NCBI RefSeq assembly: GCF_001303895.1 | Contig: NZ_LJSD01000043.1 | Location: forward strand, 62,001-126,000 | Source: Mesorhizobium sp. 1M-11 | Lineage (GTDB): Bacteria > Pseudomonadota > Alphaproteobacteria > Rhizobiales > Rhizobiaceae | Direction of reading: 5' to 3' | Length of the DNA: 64,000 nucleotides | Shown: positions 61,535 through 64,000 of the stretch, in pieces | Layout of the letters: the number at the start of each line of letters is the position of its first letter | Numbering within the stretch: the stretch's first letter is position 1 | Notes under the pieces: generated by a model | The model's input: the letters and a program-made list of their open reading frames with translations, nothing else | What the model was told of the DNA's origin: nothing | The model's database searches: none | Program-made: the position numbers and the translations under genes

Positions 61535-62722
61535 TCACTTCACGACGTAGACCAGTTCGGCCTGTGCCTCGCCGTCGCCGACCTTGTTCAGCTTCTTGAA
61601 GAACATCGCGAACTTGTCCCATTGGTGGAAGTTCACGGTGCCTGCCTCGTTGCGGAAGAATACGGGACCGATCGTCCCCTCGAACTTCGTATCCGGCAGG
61701 GCTTTGACCAGGTCAGCGGGTGCAGAAGACTTGGTCGTCTCGATGGCTGCTTTCACCGCGTTGAAGTTGTCCCAGAGGTAGTATTGGAAGATCGCGGGAT
61801 CGGAGCCGTAGGCGGCTTTGTAGCTGTCTATGAAGTCCTGGCCCACCTTGGTCACGGTCATCGAAGGGTCGGAGAAGGTCGGATAGATGACGCCGACACC
61901 CGCGTCGCCGACGGTTGACCAGAAATCGGGCAGCAACGGCCAGTCCCATCCAGTGATGATTTCAGCCTTCAGGCCAACTTCGCGTCCTTGCTTGATGGAG
62001 AGGTTGGTCGCCGCGAATACGGTCTGCACGATGACCGCGTCAGGCTGAGAGGCGGCTATCTTCGACATATGAGCGGTCAGGTCCTGGGTCTGAGCCTGGA
62101 ACTGGACCACTTCCAGCGAGACCTCAGGCAATGATTTCGCAGCCTCTTCGAAGGCCTTGGCGAAGCCCAGCCCGTAGGCGGTGTCCTCCGCCAGCACGAC
62201 GACCTTCTTGTATCCGCGCTCCTTGACGAAGGGGACCATCTGCGCGGCGATCTGGCTGTTGTAGGGGCCGATACGGAAAACCTGCGGGTAGTTCTTGGAA
62301 GTGACCTCGTCCGACCAGGAATAGAAGGCCAGGAGTGGAACGTCGTATCCTTTCGCCACTTCCATCTGGCCGATGGTCACCGACGACGACCACACGCCAA
62401 GGATGGCGGAGGCGTTGGCTTCAGTCACCGCGCGCTCCATCGCGGAAACACCGACTTCGACTTTTCCCTGGTCATCGTAGACGGCAAGCTTCACTTTCCG
62501 GCCGATGATGCCGCCCGCTTCGTTGATCTTCTTTATCCAGAGATCGGCGGTCTTCTTGATCGCCTCGCCGGAGCGCACGTCGCCCGGCTCGGAGAGTGGC
62601 GACACAAGTCCCAGTACAATGTCGTCTTCTGCGAAACTGACGGTTGGCAGGATTGTGACTGCGGCAGCTCCCGCCAGTGTCGCGAGCATGGCGCGACGTG
62701 ATAAGGGTAAAAATCCATTCAT
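61535..62722 (-). CDS. ABC transporter substrate-binding protein, LivK/amide-binding type
   Basis: A 395-residue periplasmic type I binding protein with a twin-arginine-like leader (LPLSRRAMLATLAGAAAV) and cleavage near SFA-EDD. IVLGLVSPLSEPGDVRSGEA opens the mature fold. It resembles the branched-chain amino acid/amide/urea-binding group, but the ligand is not readable. ATG 62722 is preceded by GGGAGGAACAGCCGAA. It is the second gene of the operon, 63 bases after the DUF3726 gene. Confidence 0.92.
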   Translation of the reverse strand: MNGFLPLSRRAMLATLAGAAAVTILPTVSFAEDDIVLGLVSPLSEPGDVRSGEAIKKTADLWIKKINEAGGIIGRKVKLAVYDDQGKVEVGVSAMERAVTEANASAILGVWSSSVTIGQMEVAKGYDVPLLAFYSWSDEVTSKNYPQVFRIGPYNSQIAAQMVPFVKERGYKKVVVLAEDTAYGLGFAKAFEEAAKSLPEVSLEVVQFQAQTQDLTAHMSKIAASQPDAVIVQTVFAATNLSIKQGREVGLKAEIITGWDWPLLPDFWSTVGDAGVGVIYPTFSDPSMTVTKVGQDFIDSYKAAYGSDPAIFQYYLWDNFNAVKAAIETTKSSAPADLVKALPDTKFEGTIGPVFFRNEAGTVNFHQWDKFAMFFKKLNKVGDGEAQAELVYVVK

Positions 62723-62785
62723 TTCGGCTGTTCCTCCCATTTCTTCTTGGATTTGCGCCGGGTTTGACGGCGGCTTGGCTTTGCA

Positions 62786-64000
62786 TCAGTCGTTGTCGTT
62801 AAGTCCGGCCCCCGCTCCGGTAGCGCGGGATCGCTCGCTGGAGGGCACGTAAGTGAGAGCCGCCAGTGCCTCGAAACGCTGCCGCACCTCCTGCGGGAGC
62901 ATGACAGCTTGAATGGGGGCATGCGCCGGAACGGCGCCAACCGGGTTTTCGGATATCGAAAGCCGGAGCGATGCGACGTCCTCGGAAAGCGCGGCGGGAG
63001 CCGTATCGGCGTTGGCGCACCCCGTGATCATCAGGCTTCCGAGATTGGTCGAAACCACCAAGGGCCGTGCGGCCTCCAAAGCCATCTTCCTGAGGTACGG
63101 CAGGAGGAGAATTGGGGCACGGATGCTCCCCTCGATCGATAGAGTTCCTGCATCGAGGAGGAATTCGTGGTCGACGAGCGACGGGCCGATCACCAGGGGA
63201 TCCAGCGGCTTGTCGCATGCAGCGCGGAACGACGCACCATGCCTGATCACTTTGCGCGACAGCTCTCCGGCGCGGCCTGCTTCGAGAACGTCGGCCAAGG
63301 TGGACAGGCAATGCTCGCATGTGATCGCCAGTGTCCTCGCTGCCTTCCCGGTTTCCTCGGCAAGTCCCCACGAGAGGCCCGCGCCGCGGGCAGCCTTCCG
63401 AACGAGGGCGTCGGTCTCGTTCAATGACCATCGATCCTCACCGGCAACAGCGGAGCCAACGGCTTGCGCGTTGGTCTGGGCCGCTTCTTGAGCTACGGCA
63501 ATCGTCTTGACAGCTTCGAGCGGAGGGATGGCCCAGTCGTCAGGGTCAGACGACAGGAGCTCGTCCGGGAGCGGGGCGTGCCGGAAAAGCGCGATCCGTA
63601 CCCAGCGGTCCGACCGTGGATCGAAGTTCGAAGCACCGAAGAAGGACAGCTTGCAGCGTAGCAGGTCCACGGGCCGCATTGCTGCGTCGATGAGGTTGTC
63701 CCTGATCTCTGCATACGGGAACTGGACTGCGATCTGGACACGCCGGACGACATGGCGGAACTCGGGGTGATCGAGGAGGAACGCCGCGAGGCGCATGTCG
63801 GCCGGCAGCTTCCGTAGGGTCTCTCCCAACGCTTTGGCGTCGCGCGCGACAGCCAATGGTTGCTCCAGGTCTTCGCCGTCGTCGACCGCACGCTCTCCAA
63901 GTCGGGGCTCGAGTTTCTCTTCCGAGACGTACCAGAACCGCGCTGTGGCTCCGGCAGCATCAAAATCGGTGTTCACCGCGAACCCGTAGGAAGCATCGAT
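62786..64000 (-). CDS. DUF3726-containing protein with N-terminal extension (5' end outside window)
   Basis: The frame stays open to the window edge, so at least 404 residues are visible and the real start is outside; a GTG at 63976 is possible. The C-terminal part carries the DUF3726 pattern (SLNETDALVRKAARGAGLSW, WGLAEETGKAARTLAITCEH). About 190 residues precede it (PYAEIRDNLIDAAMRPVDLL, FGASNFDPRSDRWVRIALFR), which I cannot assign and which look like a second module. It heads the liv-type operon, so it may work on the imported compound. Confidence 0.75.
   Translation of the reverse strand: MDASYGFAVNTDFDAAGATARFWYVSEEKLEPRLGERAVDDGEDLEQPLAVARDAKALGETLRKLPADMRLAAFLLDHPEFRHVVRRVQIAVQFPYAEIRDNLIDAAMRPVDLLRCKLSFFGASNFDPRSDRWVRIALFRHAPLPDELLSSDPDDWAIPPLEAVKTIAVAQEAAQTNAQAVGSAVAGEDRWSLNETDALVRKAARGAGLSWGLAEETGKAARTLAITCEHCLSTLADVLEAGRAGELSRKVIRHGASFRAACDKPLDPLVIGPSLVDHEFLLDAGTLSIEGSIRAPILLLPYLRKMALEAARPLVVSTNLGSLMITGCANADTAPAALSEDVASLRLSISENPVGAVPAHAPIQAVMLPQEVRQRFEALAALTYVPSSERSRATGAGAGLNDND

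Overview
The window reads as a chromosomal segment of a high-GC alphaproteobacterium of the Rhizobiales, closest in feel to Mesorhizobium, Aminobacter or Phyllobacterium. The reasons are the gene order erpA/dgt-argS-SPOR protein and nagZ-scpAB-tatABC-serS-surE-pcm-nlpD, a fused secDF, folate-dependent trmFO, an Omp2b-type porin, DUF982 and DUF1127 genes, and a Rhizobiales-type intergenic palindromic repeat. No insertion sequence, phage, integrase or CRISPR locus is visible.

Layout. 1-10.5 kb: end of a LuxR-type regulator, a DMT exporter, a VOC protein, erpA divergent from dgt, argS, a very large acidic SPOR-domain membrane protein, and a CGNR regulator divergent from two small enzyme-like genes. 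10.5-12.4 kb: a CmlA/FloR-like drug efflux gene with an apparent leader-peptide attenuator, placed back to back with a guanidinium exporter (gdx/sugE) that carries a guanidine-II (mini-ykkC) riboswitch. 12.5-15.5 kb: MFS and DMT transporters and small proteins. 15.7-25 kb: the housekeeping block for cell-wall recycling, chromosome segregation, Tat export, seryl-tRNA synthesis, protein repair and envelope division. 25-34 kb: a DUF815 ATPase, yajC, secDF, two homologues of mitochondrial complex I assembly factors, a fatty-acid hydroxylase family protein, a lipoprotein and trmFO.

34.1-34.9 kb is the most unusual region. Two tandem DUF1127 mini-genes on the minus strand are followed by eleven hairpins arranged in three imperfect 159-base repeats. 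Nine hairpins present CCUCCUCCC (anti-Shine-Dalgarno) in the loop, the hallmark of cuckoo/CcsR small RNAs, and the last one doubles as the terminator.

35-41.6 kb: a DUF2157/GDYXXLXY membrane pair, tRNA-Leu(UAG), trigger factor, radC and a porin. 41.7-54.6 kb is an accessory metabolic island. A seven-gene minus-strand operon (M20 hydrolase, S9 peptidase, dipeptide-type ABC transporter) diverges from a leuC-leuD paralogue pair plus an alpha/beta hydrolase; a LysR regulator lies downstream of these and a LysR-type T-N11-A palindrome sits in the divergent promoter. 54.7-57.7 kb: methionine aminopeptidase, an ArnT-like glycosyltransferase and a DUF982 protein. 57.8-64 kb: a minus-strand branched-chain-amino-acid-type ABC operon bracketed by a RidA protein and a DUF3726 protein that runs off the window.
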